NCBI GenBank assembly: GCA_013204105.1
Contig: JABMOM010000034.1
Location: 62,001 to 126,000 of the forward strand
Source of the DNA: Flavobacteriales bacterium
GTDB lineage: Bacteria; Bacteroidota; Bacteroidia; Flavobacteriales_G; Salibacteraceae
Direction of reading: 5' to 3'
Length of the DNA: 64,000 bases
Part shown: one piece after another, positions 10,785-19,761 of the stretch
Numbering within the stretch: the stretch's first letter is position 1
How the letters are laid out: each line of letters begins with the position of its first letter
Program-made: the position numbers and the translations under genes
Notes under the pieces: generated by a model
Databases searched by the model: none
What the model was told of the DNA's origin: nothing
What the model saw: only the letters and a program-made list of their open reading frames with translations

Positions 10785-11275
10785 TTTGCACGATGCACCT
10801 GTGATTCCGTTGGACGACACGACGATTCTTTGCCAAGGCGATACCATTTCATTAGAGGCCGGTTCAGGAGCATCCAATTATGCTTGGTCCACGGGTGATT
10901 CCTCGGCTTCCATCTTGGTGGATTCGGCTGGAACGTTCTCAGTGTTGGTTACCAGTGCTTTTGGATGCACATCAGAAGCCACGACCATCGTGGTTGAAGA
11001 TCCATGCATCGGAGGTCTGGCTTCTATTTCAGAAACAACCTTGACCTTGTTCCCTAACCCTACACGTGACAAAGTCATCGTGGAAGTCCGGGATGCAGGC
11101 TTCGACTTGACAGGTATGCAGTTGTACAACGCTACCGGTCAGATCGTTTGGGATCATGCTACTACGGATTAGTCTGTGGTCATCGACATGCAAAACTTGC
11201 CTTCGGGTGCCTACTTCTTGCACGTCATCGGAACGCAAGGCCGCATGGTCCGTTCGGTGATCAAGCAAGAGTAAT

Positions 11276-11764
11276 TCAAGGATCGAATTCTACAGGACTG
11301 GATAAAGGAAGCCAACGGGGTACAATTGCTTTGTACCTCGTGTAGGCTTCTCCAAACCGATTTGTCAGCTCGCGCTCTTCATGCAGGGATGCATACAGAT
11401 GGTTGATCAACCAGAAGCTTAATGACCATGCAAAGAGGTAAAACGAGCCGAAGACCAACGTCTCGCCCAAAAGCGTCGTGACTACTCCAAGGATCATCGG
11501 ATTGCGTACATAACGGTATGGACCGAGGACGACAAGTTTCTTGGTCTTGTCCCATGGTGCAAGGGTCCCTTCGCCGTACACGACGAAGAGAACGTTTGTC
11601 CACGCCAGAAAAGTCATTCCCGCGAGAAGGAACAGCAGTCCCGCGCTGGTAGTATAGCCATTCATGAAAGACAACGGCTCCAACCATGTGTGAATCGCCC
11701 ACGGGACGAGGATCAATACGATCACCGGCAAAACGAACGAACGTGTAATCTTCCAAGTGCTCAT
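11276..11764 (-). CDS. Isoprenylcysteine carboxyl methyltransferase (ICMT/PEMT-like) family membrane protein
   Basis: GPYRYVRNPMILGVVTTLLGE and RFGEAYTRYKAIVPRWLP motifs. Confidence 0.8.
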   Translation of the reverse strand: MSTWKITRSFVLPVIVLILVPWAIHTWLEPLSFMNGYTTSAGLLFLLAGMTFLAWTNVLFVVYGEGTLAPWDKTKKLVVLGPYRYVRNPMILGVVTTLLGETLVFGSFYLFAWSLSFWLINHLYASLHEERELTNRFGEAYTRYKAIVPRWLPLSSPVEFDP

Positions 11765-11863
11765 GCTTCAAAGCTGCAAATTCCTTTTGCGCTGGCAGGT
11801 CTCGGGATGCATTTTCCTTCCTTGGGCCAGCTGGCCGATTATTCGATCTTCGCAACTACGACC

Positions 11864-13762
11864 ATGATCACACTCGTATCCTATCCAAGAAGCGGCAATA
11901 CCTTTTTAAGGAATGTCTTGTTTGAGGTCTATGGCGTATCGTCCAAAACCTACTTGACCGATGGTCATGGGCCAGATCAGGCTTGGAACGCCTCGAGCGT
12001 CGTGAAAACACACCACCTTCCGGACAATCTGCCGACAGCATTACTGGATCGCCCCATCGTCTACCTAATCCGCGATGGACGGGATGCCGTGGTTTCCTTC
12101 GCCCACCACCGCAAGGATGTGGTCGCGCCCGAAAGCGACTTCAATCAGAACTTAAAAGAGGCGGTTTACGCCGCGGAAGGAAGTCACTTCGGAGGTTGGA
12201 GCGCACATGTGGAGGCATGGCTGCCCAAGGCAGCTGTGGTCATTCGATTCGAAGACCTGATCAAAGATCCGATTACAGCTTGCGAAAAGATTGCAAAGGT
12301 GATGTCCTTGCCAGCTCCTGCTGTAGACAGATTACCAGATTTTAAGGGACTAAAACAAGGCACGCCTGAATACGGAAGCGGAAAATACACCCACGACGGA
12401 GCCCTTGCTCAGCATTGGTTTAGAAAGGGTGTGGTAGGCGGATGGCGCGAAGAACTTTCCGAGGAAATGGCAAGGCTTTTTTGGCACTTGCACGGAGAGA
12501 CCATGGAGTGGGTCGGATACCAGGCGGATGGAGCGATCAACGCACTTCCTGATCTAAAACGTGCATCAGTGACCAAGGTCTTGATGGAAGGCAGCAAATT
12601 GAACGACCCCTTCATCGATGGCATTGGCCGCTATGTGCGCGAAGTGCTTAAGGCGTCGGAACGCTACCCCGATCCAAGGATTGATATGGACGTGATGATC
12701 GAAAACCGCATCGTTGGGATGAGGGAGGCATTGGAGCACGTGGCGGTGGACGCGAGGAAAAGAAAGGGAGCATTTCAGCTCCTAAAGAGCATCCTGCGCT
12801 TCGCGCTTCCAGATGCAACCTACGAATGGTTGGCCAGAGCAGCGCCCCTTACGAGGATGCCCAAGTTTCACAATCCAAGAGTGTCAAACGATAGCTACGA
12901 TGTGGCTTGGCTTAGCCTTCCACAGAATTACATCTTCCTCCAATCCACCCGCTTTTTGAAACTGGTGGCGACTGTGCACGACTTGACGCATCAGCAGTTT
13001 GCTCAATTCCACGAAGCCAACAACATCCAACGCACGGAGGAAGGGATGCAGTGGATTGATGAAAACCATGGGACATGCATCGCCGTCTCACAGTCTACAC
13101 AAAGCGACTTGTTGAAGGAGGGCATCCACGCTGTGCACATTCCCGAAGGCGTTGACCGGCGCATCTTTTTCCCAATCCCCAATGCGCACCTGAAAGCACT
13201 TGTTCGCAAGCGTTATGCGCTTCCAGAAGGACCTTTCTTACTCAGCGTATCTACCATCGAACCCCGGAAGAACATCCAAGGCCTGATCGATGCCTATGCC
13301 GCCATGGATCCGTTGACGAGGAAGCGCTTTCCCTTGGTCTTGGCGGGTCGCAAAGGCTGGCGATCAAAGTTGGAGATACCGGAGGATTGCGCCGGTCAAA
13401 TCCACTTCACGGGCTTTGTGAGGGAAGAGCACCTGCCTGCATTGTACACCCTCGCGCATGGATTCTGCTATGTGAGCTTGTACGAAGGATTTGGACTTCC
13501 GGTGCTCGAAGCCATGGCTTGCGGCTGCCCCGTGCTAGTATCCGACCGGGCTTCTTTGCCAGAATTGGTAGGCGAGGTCGGCATTCTTTGCGACCCGGAA
13601 AGCAAAGCGTCCATCGCGGAAGGATTACGTCAATTGATTCAGATAAATCGAGCCGAAGCCCAAGGTCGGCTCATGCGACAAACGTGGGAGTTTACTTGGC
13701 GGGATTGCTGGCTGCGGAGTGCGCATCTACTCGTGGACGGAAATACAGTGCCGTCAACGTAA
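11864..13762 (+). CDS. Two-domain protein: N-terminal sulfotransferase fused to C-terminal GT4 glycosyltransferase
   Basis: MITLVSYPRSGNTFLRNVLFE (PAPS 5'-loop) and LIRDGRDAVVSFAHH; then ATVHDLTHQQF, LLSVSTIEPRKNIQGLIDAYA, HFTGFVREEHLPALYTLAHGFCYVSLYEGFGLPVLEAMACGCPVLVS; start set at internal ATG. Confidence 0.85.
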   Translation: MITLVSYPRSGNTFLRNVLFEVYGVSSKTYLTDGHGPDQAWNASSVVKTHHLPDNLPTALLDRPIVYLIRDGRDAVVSFAHHRKDVVAPESDFNQNLKEAVYAAEGSHFGGWSAHVEAWLPKAAVVIRFEDLIKDPITACEKIAKVMSLPAPAVDRLPDFKGLKQGTPEYGSGKYTHDGALAQHWFRKGVVGGWREELSEEMARLFWHLHGETMEWVGYQADGAINALPDLKRASVTKVLMEGSKLNDPFIDGIGRYVREVLKASERYPDPRIDMDVMIENRIVGMREALEHVAVDARKRKGAFQLLKSILRFALPDATYEWLARAAPLTRMPKFHNPRVSNDSYDVAWLSLPQNYIFLQSTRFLKLVATVHDLTHQQFAQFHEANNIQRTEEGMQWIDENHGTCIAVSQSTQSDLLKEGIHAVHIPEGVDRRIFFPIPNAHLKALVRKRYALPEGPFLLSVSTIEPRKNIQGLIDAYAAMDPLTRKRFPLVLAGRKGWRSKLEIPEDCAGQIHFTGFVREEHLPALYTLAHGFCYVSLYEGFGLPVLEAMACGCPVLVSDRASLPELVGEVGILCDPESKASIAEGLRQLIQINRAEAQGRLMRQTWEFTWRDCWLRSAHLLVDGNTVPST

Positions 13763-14888
13763 AAGCAAACAGCATCATGCCCGCTTGGCGGCTGAAGTAG
13801 TTCTCGGTCAGCAGCAACAAGCATAGGTAGATCAATGCGGCGATGAACTCCTTGTCGCGGCGTTGGATGGCCACATAGAAAAGCCACGCGAAGTATCCGA
13901 GGATGGAAAGGAAGCCGAGGATTCCTCCCACCAACCAGAAGTGCATGTATTGGTTGTGGCTGTTGAATTCGGTTTCGAAGAACTGGGCCTGATCGTAGCC
14001 TGCGAAGCATTCCTCCAAGGGGGGTCTTGTATTTCCCGTGCCCACACCCATTTGCCAATGCTCAAGGGCCACGTGCTTCACACATCCCCAGATGCCCAAG
14101 CGCAATTCCGTTGAGGTCAGCCACTGTCCCTCTGAATACTCGGTGGTCGGACCGATGAGTTCGGTAAATCGATCGCGCAGTCCGGGATTGAGAAGTGCAT
14201 TAATGCCCATGAATACGATCAAGATGCTGGAAACGATGATTCGATGACGCGTGCGCTGCACGGAGGATAGGATGATATAAACGAGGACTACAGCAAAGGC
14301 GAGAAAGGGCATTTTACCTCCCGTGATTCCAGCCATGATCGCCAATCCTGCAAGGCTTGCTTGGCGGTAGCGTATGGGCCATCCTTTCTCCAAAATCAAC
14401 CACGTGCCGGCCCAAAGCCAAACGGCGCTGAGGTAGGTGGGGTGGACGTGGAAGAGTTGATCGATCTGATCGCGGACGTGCTGTGAAAAGGAGCCAGCGG
14501 TTGCTGCTTCTCCAAAGACAATGGCCCCAAGGACTAGTGCAGCTTGGATCAGTGACATCAATGCAAAACTTTGAACGAAGGTCTTTCTGAAAGGGGAAGT
14601 CTTGAAGTACAAGACGGCTGCGAGGAAGGTCGCCCAGAGTTGGAGTTCTGCTTGTCCATTCGATGCTGCACCGTGCATGCCCCAGGCAATGAAGATGACC
14701 AATGCGGGGAGGAAGAGCAACCAATCCATTCCTTTGGGTACGGTCTCCTTTCCAGATCGGTAGAGGCGGAGCCCGACCAAGAGGATGAGGGCGATGGACG
14801 AGACAGCATGGGGCCAAAAGAGAAACCCAGCTAACACGAAAATTAGAAACTGCTCCGTGCGGTCAAGCCATGGTGTGCGCATGGTCAA
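13692..14888 (-). CDS. O-antigen ligase/polymerase (Wzy/WaaL-like) membrane protein
   Basis: About 10 TM segments; WLTSTELRLGIWGCV..MGVGTGNTRPPLEE...FNSHNQYMHFWLVGGILGFLSI. Confidence 0.8.
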   Translation of the reverse strand: MTMRTPWLDRTEQFLIFVLAGFLFWPHAVSSIALILLVGLRLYRSGKETVPKGMDWLLFLPALVIFIAWGMHGAASNGQAELQLWATFLAAVLYFKTSPFRKTFVQSFALMSLIQAALVLGAIVFGEAATAGSFSQHVRDQIDQLFHVHPTYLSAVWLWAGTWLILEKGWPIRYRQASLAGLAIMAGITGGKMPFLAFAVVLVYIILSSVQRTRHRIIVSSILIVFMGINALLNPGLRDRFTELIGPTTEYSEGQWLTSTELRLGIWGCVKHVALEHWQMGVGTGNTRPPLEECFAGYDQAQFFETEFNSHNQYMHFWLVGGILGFLSILGYFAWLFYVAIQRRDKEFIAALIYLCLLLLTENYFSRQAGMMLFAFTLTALYFRPRVDAHSAASNPAK

Positions 14889-15981
14889 AGCATTTGTCGA
14901 GGAAGAAATTCAAAAATTTTTCTCGGAATACCTCGCGGTCAAAGCGTTGGGCATTCCTGCGCACTACGTAGGGATCGAAAGTCATCCGTTCTGAACGTAA
15001 TATGGCATCGGCTAGCGCTTCTGGGTGTTCACGATGAAAGAAGATGCCTGTTTCGTGTTCAATGACCGTTTCGGTATACCCGCCTTTGCCCAAGGCAATG
15101 ACCGGGGTGCCACACGATTGCGCCTCGAGCCCGGCTATCCCAAAGTCTTCGATGGACGCATTCACAAAGGCCTTTGCACGTTGCATGTAGTATACCAGTT
15201 GCTCGTCGCTTACCCAGCCCAAGAAATCGATGTTGGGTCCAGCCATTTTTCTCAAATGCTTTTCCATTGGACCGCGACCCGCGATGAGCAGCTTTTGTCC
15301 CGGAAGCTTATTGAAGGCTTGGATGATCAGGTCGAGGTTTTTGTAGTCGACAAAGCGGGCTGCTGTGAAGTAATATTCTTTCTTGGCTTCGTGGATCTTA
15401 AACCGTTGGGTATCGACGGGAGGATAAATCACCGTGCTTTCGCGTCCATAAGCCTGCTGAATGCGATCTGCGACGAAATGGGAATTGGCAATGAAATGAT
15501 CGACCTCCACTGCGGTTTTACTGTCCCATTTCTTCAGGCGGCGGATCATCACTTTTGCCAGCAGCCGTTTGACTCCCGCATTGTAGCCATACTTTTTTAA
15601 GTAAGTTTCTTCCAATCCCCATGCAAAGCGCATAGGTGTATGGCAGTAGGAGATGTGAATTTGTCCCTTTCGCTTTTGCACGCCTTTCGCAGCCATCCAG
15701 GAAGAGGAGATGATCACATCCTCAGCAGATACATCTAGTCTTGAAATGGCTCGCGGGTAAAGCGGAGCGAGGTGTCGATAATGCTCCTCAGCTCCCGGTA
15801 CATTTTGCAGAAATGAGGTGCGCACCCCTCTGCCTTGAGTGATCTGTTGAAGCGATCCAAAATCCATGAAGTTGAACAGGGCGAAGATGCGCGAAGGCTG
15901 GATCACATCAATGATCTCGCGGGCGACCTTTTCAGCACCTGCGGGAATCGTGAACCAATCGTGAACGAAAGCGACCTTCAT
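14863..15981 (-). CDS. Glycosyltransferase family 4 protein
   Basis: MKVAFVHDWFTIPAGAEKV...SYCHTPMRFAWG...FTAARFVDYKNLDLIIQAF...VNASIEDFGIAGLEAQSCGTPVIALGKGGYTETV. Confidence 0.9.
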   Translation of the reverse strand: MKVAFVHDWFTIPAGAEKVAREIIDVIQPSRIFALFNFMDFGSLQQITQGRGVRTSFLQNVPGAEEHYRHLAPLYPRAISRLDVSAEDVIISSSWMAAKGVQKRKGQIHISYCHTPMRFAWGLEETYLKKYGYNAGVKRLLAKVMIRRLKKWDSKTAVEVDHFIANSHFVADRIQQAYGRESTVIYPPVDTQRFKIHEAKKEYYFTAARFVDYKNLDLIIQAFNKLPGQKLLIAGRGPMEKHLRKMAGPNIDFLGWVSDEQLVYYMQRAKAFVNASIEDFGIAGLEAQSCGTPVIALGKGGYTETVIEHETGIFFHREHPEALADAILRSERMTFDPYVVRRNAQRFDREVFREKFLNFFLDKCFDHAHTMA

Positions 15982-16007
15982 GAGCGAAAAGTAGACATTG
16001 TAAAGGA

Positions 16008-16994
16008 TTATTGGACGTCCTCAATGAGTGTCCTCCAGCGTTTCCCCGAAGAAGCATATCCGAAGGTGGTAGTTGCATTGGATGTCGGCGAAGGTGCCTT
16101 CAGGCACTGCATCACCGCATCTGGAAGGGCCGTCAACTGCTTAGGGTCAACATAGCTTACAGAATCCTTTAAAGCTTCACGATGCACCGGAATGTCTGAT
16201 ACCAATACGCGAGCACCAAAGGCGAGCGCCTCGTGCGGCACCAGACTGAAACCCTCATACAAGGAGGGGTGAAGCACCAAGGCGCAATGTCGATAGAGCC
16301 ACGCGAGTTGGCCATCGCTTGGAGAAGGAATGAAGCGAATGCTTGGACCGATTGGAAGGTGCATCGATATAAAATGGGATTGTGCAGCTCCGGCGATCAC
16401 CAGGGTTAAACCCTGCCGTTCGGCTTCTTTTTGAAGGATGAGAGCGGCTTTGTCAAATTGCTTGCGCGGGTCGAGACTGCCCACCATGAGGATGAATCCG
16501 TTTTCAAGGCCATCAACCCCTTCTTCCTCCGCCTCTAATAAGGCAGGATCAACGGCTGGAGGGATGACGTGAATCTTCGCTTCATTTAGGTGGAATTGCT
16601 CCATGATCCGTTGCTTAGACCATTCCGAAACCGTGACCACCTTCAAGGCACCCTTCGCGATGCGGGGAAGCAACCAGGCATAGTACTTCGCAAAAGAAGG
16701 ACGAAACCATTCTGGGTGATCGAACGTCGCAAGGTCGTGTATCGTGACAATCTGATTGGCGTAGGAGAAAGGAGCTGTATTGCAAAAATTGACCAACAAT
16801 GGATTGCCTTGTCCTTTCAATTGGCGTGGAAGTCTAAATTGTTCCCATCGGATGGCACCAAATCTTCCTATTTTACCGGGCTTAAGGACGCGGTCTGGCT
16901 CCATGGAAAGTTGTTCCAATACGCCTCGACCATACCGTTGCACACCGGTTTGCGTCTGTGAAAGAAAGCGACCATTTATGAAGACCTCTGCCAT
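16008..16994 (-). CDS. Glycosyltransferase family 4 protein
   Basis: TIHDLATFDHPEWF...KVVTVSEWSKQ...ILMVGSLDPRKQFDKA...LVLHPSLYEGFSLVPHEALAFGARVLVSDIPVHRE. Confidence 0.9.
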   Translation of the reverse strand: MAEVFINGRFLSQTQTGVQRYGRGVLEQLSMEPDRVLKPGKIGRFGAIRWEQFRLPRQLKGQGNPLLVNFCNTAPFSYANQIVTIHDLATFDHPEWFRPSFAKYYAWLLPRIAKGALKVVTVSEWSKQRIMEQFHLNEAKIHVIPPAVDPALLEAEEEGVDGLENGFILMVGSLDPRKQFDKAALILQKEAERQGLTLVIAGAAQSHFISMHLPIGPSIRFIPSPSDGQLAWLYRHCALVLHPSLYEGFSLVPHEALAFGARVLVSDIPVHREALKDSVSYVDPKQLTALPDAVMQCLKAPSPTSNATTTFGYASSGKRWRTLIEDVQ

Positions 16995-18387
16995 GCTACT
17001 CGCGAATCTAATCTTCTTCCTTGGCTCAGTATTGGGTCAAGGCCAAGATTGGACGCCAATTCCATATGGGCAAACCAGCCATTTTATGAATCAAGCGATT
17101 CCCCCTAGCATTTTTCCCATCAAGGCTGATCATCAATCCAACGATACTACTTGGATCTTCAGAGCGCATTTTGAAGCAGAGTTTCCCCAATGTCCAGAAG
17201 CCTTCTGGGCATTACCCAGCATTCATTCTCGACCTTCGGATTTCTATGCTTTTGAGGTGCAGAACGATGAGATTGTGCTTTCTACCTACTTCCATGAATA
17301 CCATTTGCCGCTTGCCGCACCGGGCGATTCACTCTACCTCTTCCATGCGGAAAGCGCGATGAAAATCCGACTGGACAGCTTGGATACACTCGATGTGCTT
17401 GGCGTCTTGGATTCCGTGCGGTTCTATTCGGTTTGGGACAGTGGGGCAAACAATGCGATTGGGTTCATTCACCTATCAAAGCAGCTGGGGTTAGTACAGT
17501 ACACACCGTTTGCGTGGTTTGATCAATATCCGAATCAAGTGGGGACAAGCACGCGAACCCTGAATTCGATTCAAGACCATCCCCAGCAAGGTTCGATTGG
17601 ATATACTCCGGTGGCAAAGTCAGATTTCATGCCCTATGAAATTGGAGACCGCCTGCTTTTCAATCATCACTATTATCTGAATGAACCGTCCTTTCCCGAA
17701 GTGAATGAATATCATGCTTTGACCATAGGTTCAGTTGGAATAGAGCCAGAAGCCTTCATTGCAGGCACCTGTCTGATCTATGATGAACAGGGATTTCTGA
17801 AGGAGGTCGACAGTACCTATAGGATCGATCTTGATCCCTTTCTCGAAGAAGTAGCCACATATCCTCAGCGCGTTCCTTTTCTTAGTCATCACGAATTCAG
17901 CATCCCAGCAACACATCATTATGGAGTCGACGAGGCAGGGGATTTCTATTGCTCCATCAACAGTGTAGACCGAAGTATTTGCGATACCCATCTATTGGTG
18001 GATGGGGCGATAAACAGTATGTACATGAACGCTACGTTCGGCTTGCTTGATATTGTCTATGGTGGAATTCGTCCTGAAAAACGGTGGAGTCTTTACGCCG
18101 CAGAAATGAACTCTGGAAACTTTGGCGTTTGGCCGACATGGTTGAATATTGTCAACGTTGGAGAACTGTCCGGCGTGACCGTTTTCCCAAATCCAGCGGA
18201 AGATTACATCGAGATCAAAGGATGGGGGCCATCGCGCCAATGTCAGATACTTGATTTTTCAGGGAATGTGATTCAGTATTCCCAAGCGAGCGAAGGTCGT
18301 CGGATTGACCTTTCATCACGGGCACCAGGCATCTACTTCATTCAGGACGTTGAAAGCGGAAAGGTAAAACGCTTCGTAAAGCGTTGA
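16978..18387 (+). CDS. Secreted protein with type-A T9SS sorting domain
   Basis: MKTSAMLLANLIFFLGSVLGQGQ signal; C-term VTVFPNPAEDYIEIKGW...QILDFSGNVIQYSQ...IDLSSRAPGIYFIQDVESGKVKRFVKR; start chosen at internal ATG. Confidence 0.8.
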   Translation: MKTSAMLLANLIFFLGSVLGQGQDWTPIPYGQTSHFMNQAIPPSIFPIKADHQSNDTTWIFRAHFEAEFPQCPEAFWALPSIHSRPSDFYAFEVQNDEIVLSTYFHEYHLPLAAPGDSLYLFHAESAMKIRLDSLDTLDVLGVLDSVRFYSVWDSGANNAIGFIHLSKQLGLVQYTPFAWFDQYPNQVGTSTRTLNSIQDHPQQGSIGYTPVAKSDFMPYEIGDRLLFNHHYYLNEPSFPEVNEYHALTIGSVGIEPEAFIAGTCLIYDEQGFLKEVDSTYRIDLDPFLEEVATYPQRVPFLSHHEFSIPATHHYGVDEAGDFYCSINSVDRSICDTHLLVDGAINSMYMNATFGLLDIVYGGIRPEKRWSLYAAEMNSGNFGVWPTWLNIVNVGELSGVTVFPNPAEDYIEIKGWGPSRQCQILDFSGNVIQYSQASEGRRIDLSSRAPGIYFIQDVESGKVKRFVKR

Positions 18388-19680
18388 TCAAGGCGCGCAG
18401 AAGTTGCGATAGGCATCATCGCCTCGGGTATAACCCTCGTCTACAGCGCGTTTCAATTCGGCACAACCATCTTTTAGGCGATGGTCAAACAACAAGGCCA
18501 GGCCTTTGTTGAATCGAATTTCTGGCATGTCGTTGATCCACTGAAGTGCTTCATCGTAGTCCTCTACCGCTTTATCGTAGTCTCCGAACAGCAGGTGGAT
18601 ATTGCCCCGCATGGCCAACGCATTTCCATCCCGTGGACGCAATTCAACGGCTTCATTGGCGTCTACGAGGGCGGAAGGGAAGTTTCCGAGCATCTTGTAA
18701 GAAAACGCACGGTTGTAAATGGCATCGAAATAGATCGAGTCCATCTGTTTCACCTCTGAGTAATCATCGATGGAGCCTTCGTATTTCCCGAGGTTGGATT
18801 TAACCACCCCTCTTTCGTAATAGGTCTTTGAGATGGCCAATTGCTTTTGGATCGCCTTGTCGAAATAGACCAAGGCTTCTTCGTCTTCACCTCTCATTTT
18901 TCGCACCACCCCTTTATTGTAAAGGGCCAGGCTGAAGTTGGGATTGGCCTCAAGCGCCTTGTCAAAAAAGAGGTCTGCTTCCTCGAAATCTTCACTGTGC
19001 AAGCGAATCAATCCGCGCACATCGTAGGCCAAGGCATTGTTAGGTGCAAGCTCTAGGGCTTGTTCAAGGGAAGCATCGGCCAGATCCATCTTTCCCGCTA
19101 AGAAGTACACCAAGCCTTGCTTGAGGTAGGTAAGGTCGAGGTGGTAGGATCGTTGGAGCAAGTCTTCGATGTCTTCCATTGCCTCTTCGTATTCCCCGGA
19201 AAGGATATAGCCATCGGCCCGGTGGTCCAAGAAGGAGGTGTTTTCAGGGTCGAGACGAAGGGCGGCTTCGACTTCTTCCAAACCTTTGGCGTAGTCCGCA
19301 GAAATGAAATTGAGCTTGGCATTTCCATCCATCACGTAAGCGGAGTAGGGGTTCATTTGCTTCGCCTTCTCCATGTCCCGTTTCGCTTCGCTATAGCGTC
19401 CCAAACGCTGGAAAATGCTCGCTCGCTTCATGTACGCTTCCGCATAGGTAGGGTCAGTAGTAATTGCGTTTGTGTACGAGAAGATGGCGTCGTTGAACCG
19501 GGCCAGTTGAATGTTGTTGTCACCCTGCTGGATCATACGCACGGCTTCGATGCGCTGCGCGGACTGGGCCTGACTGAATGCTGACAGCATGGTAAATGCC
19601 AGGGTCAGTGCTAACAGGTTGAAAGAGAGGTGAATACGGAGCGAGTGAAGGTTCTTCATCATAGGTTGACGTCTGTACAA
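18388..19680 (-). CDS. Tetratricopeptide-repeat protein with signal peptide
   Basis: Multiple TPR units (FNDAIFSYTNAITTDPTYAEAYMKRASIFQRLGRYSEAKRDMEKA and others). Confidence 0.9.
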   Translation of the reverse strand: MYRRQPMMKNLHSLRIHLSFNLLALTLAFTMLSAFSQAQSAQRIEAVRMIQQGDNNIQLARFNDAIFSYTNAITTDPTYAEAYMKRASIFQRLGRYSEAKRDMEKAKQMNPYSAYVMDGNAKLNFISADYAKGLEEVEAALRLDPENTSFLDHRADGYILSGEYEEAMEDIEDLLQRSYHLDLTYLKQGLVYFLAGKMDLADASLEQALELAPNNALAYDVRGLIRLHSEDFEEADLFFDKALEANPNFSLALYNKGVVRKMRGEDEEALVYFDKAIQKQLAISKTYYERGVVKSNLGKYEGSIDDYSEVKQMDSIYFDAIYNRAFSYKMLGNFPSALVDANEAVELRPRDGNALAMRGNIHLLFGDYDKAVEDYDEALQWINDMPEIRFNKGLALLFDHRLKDGCAELKRAVDEGYTRGDDAYRNFCAP

Positions 19681-19761
19681 CGTGTATCAAGGCGTAAAAG
19701 TACAGAAAGGGGCACGACCAAAAGTTGGCGTACCCCTCTCAAGAAATTGATTTAAGTCAGA

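Larger units (their letters stand above)
8188..11274 (+). pseudogene. Secreted repeat protein (5 tandem Cys-rich modules plus 3 SprB-like repeats) with type-A T9SS sorting domain interrupted by in-frame TAG at 11170-11172
   Basis: ORF stops at TAG (11172) inside LFPNPTRDKVIVEVRDAGFDLTGMQLYNATGQIVWDHATTD*; same frame continues SVVIDMQNLPSGAYFLHVIGTQGRMVRSVIKQE* to TAA at 11272-11274. Confidence 0.75.

Noticed and set aside
15025-15600. 191-aa plus-strand ORF
   Set aside because: Antisense to a clear GT4 gene
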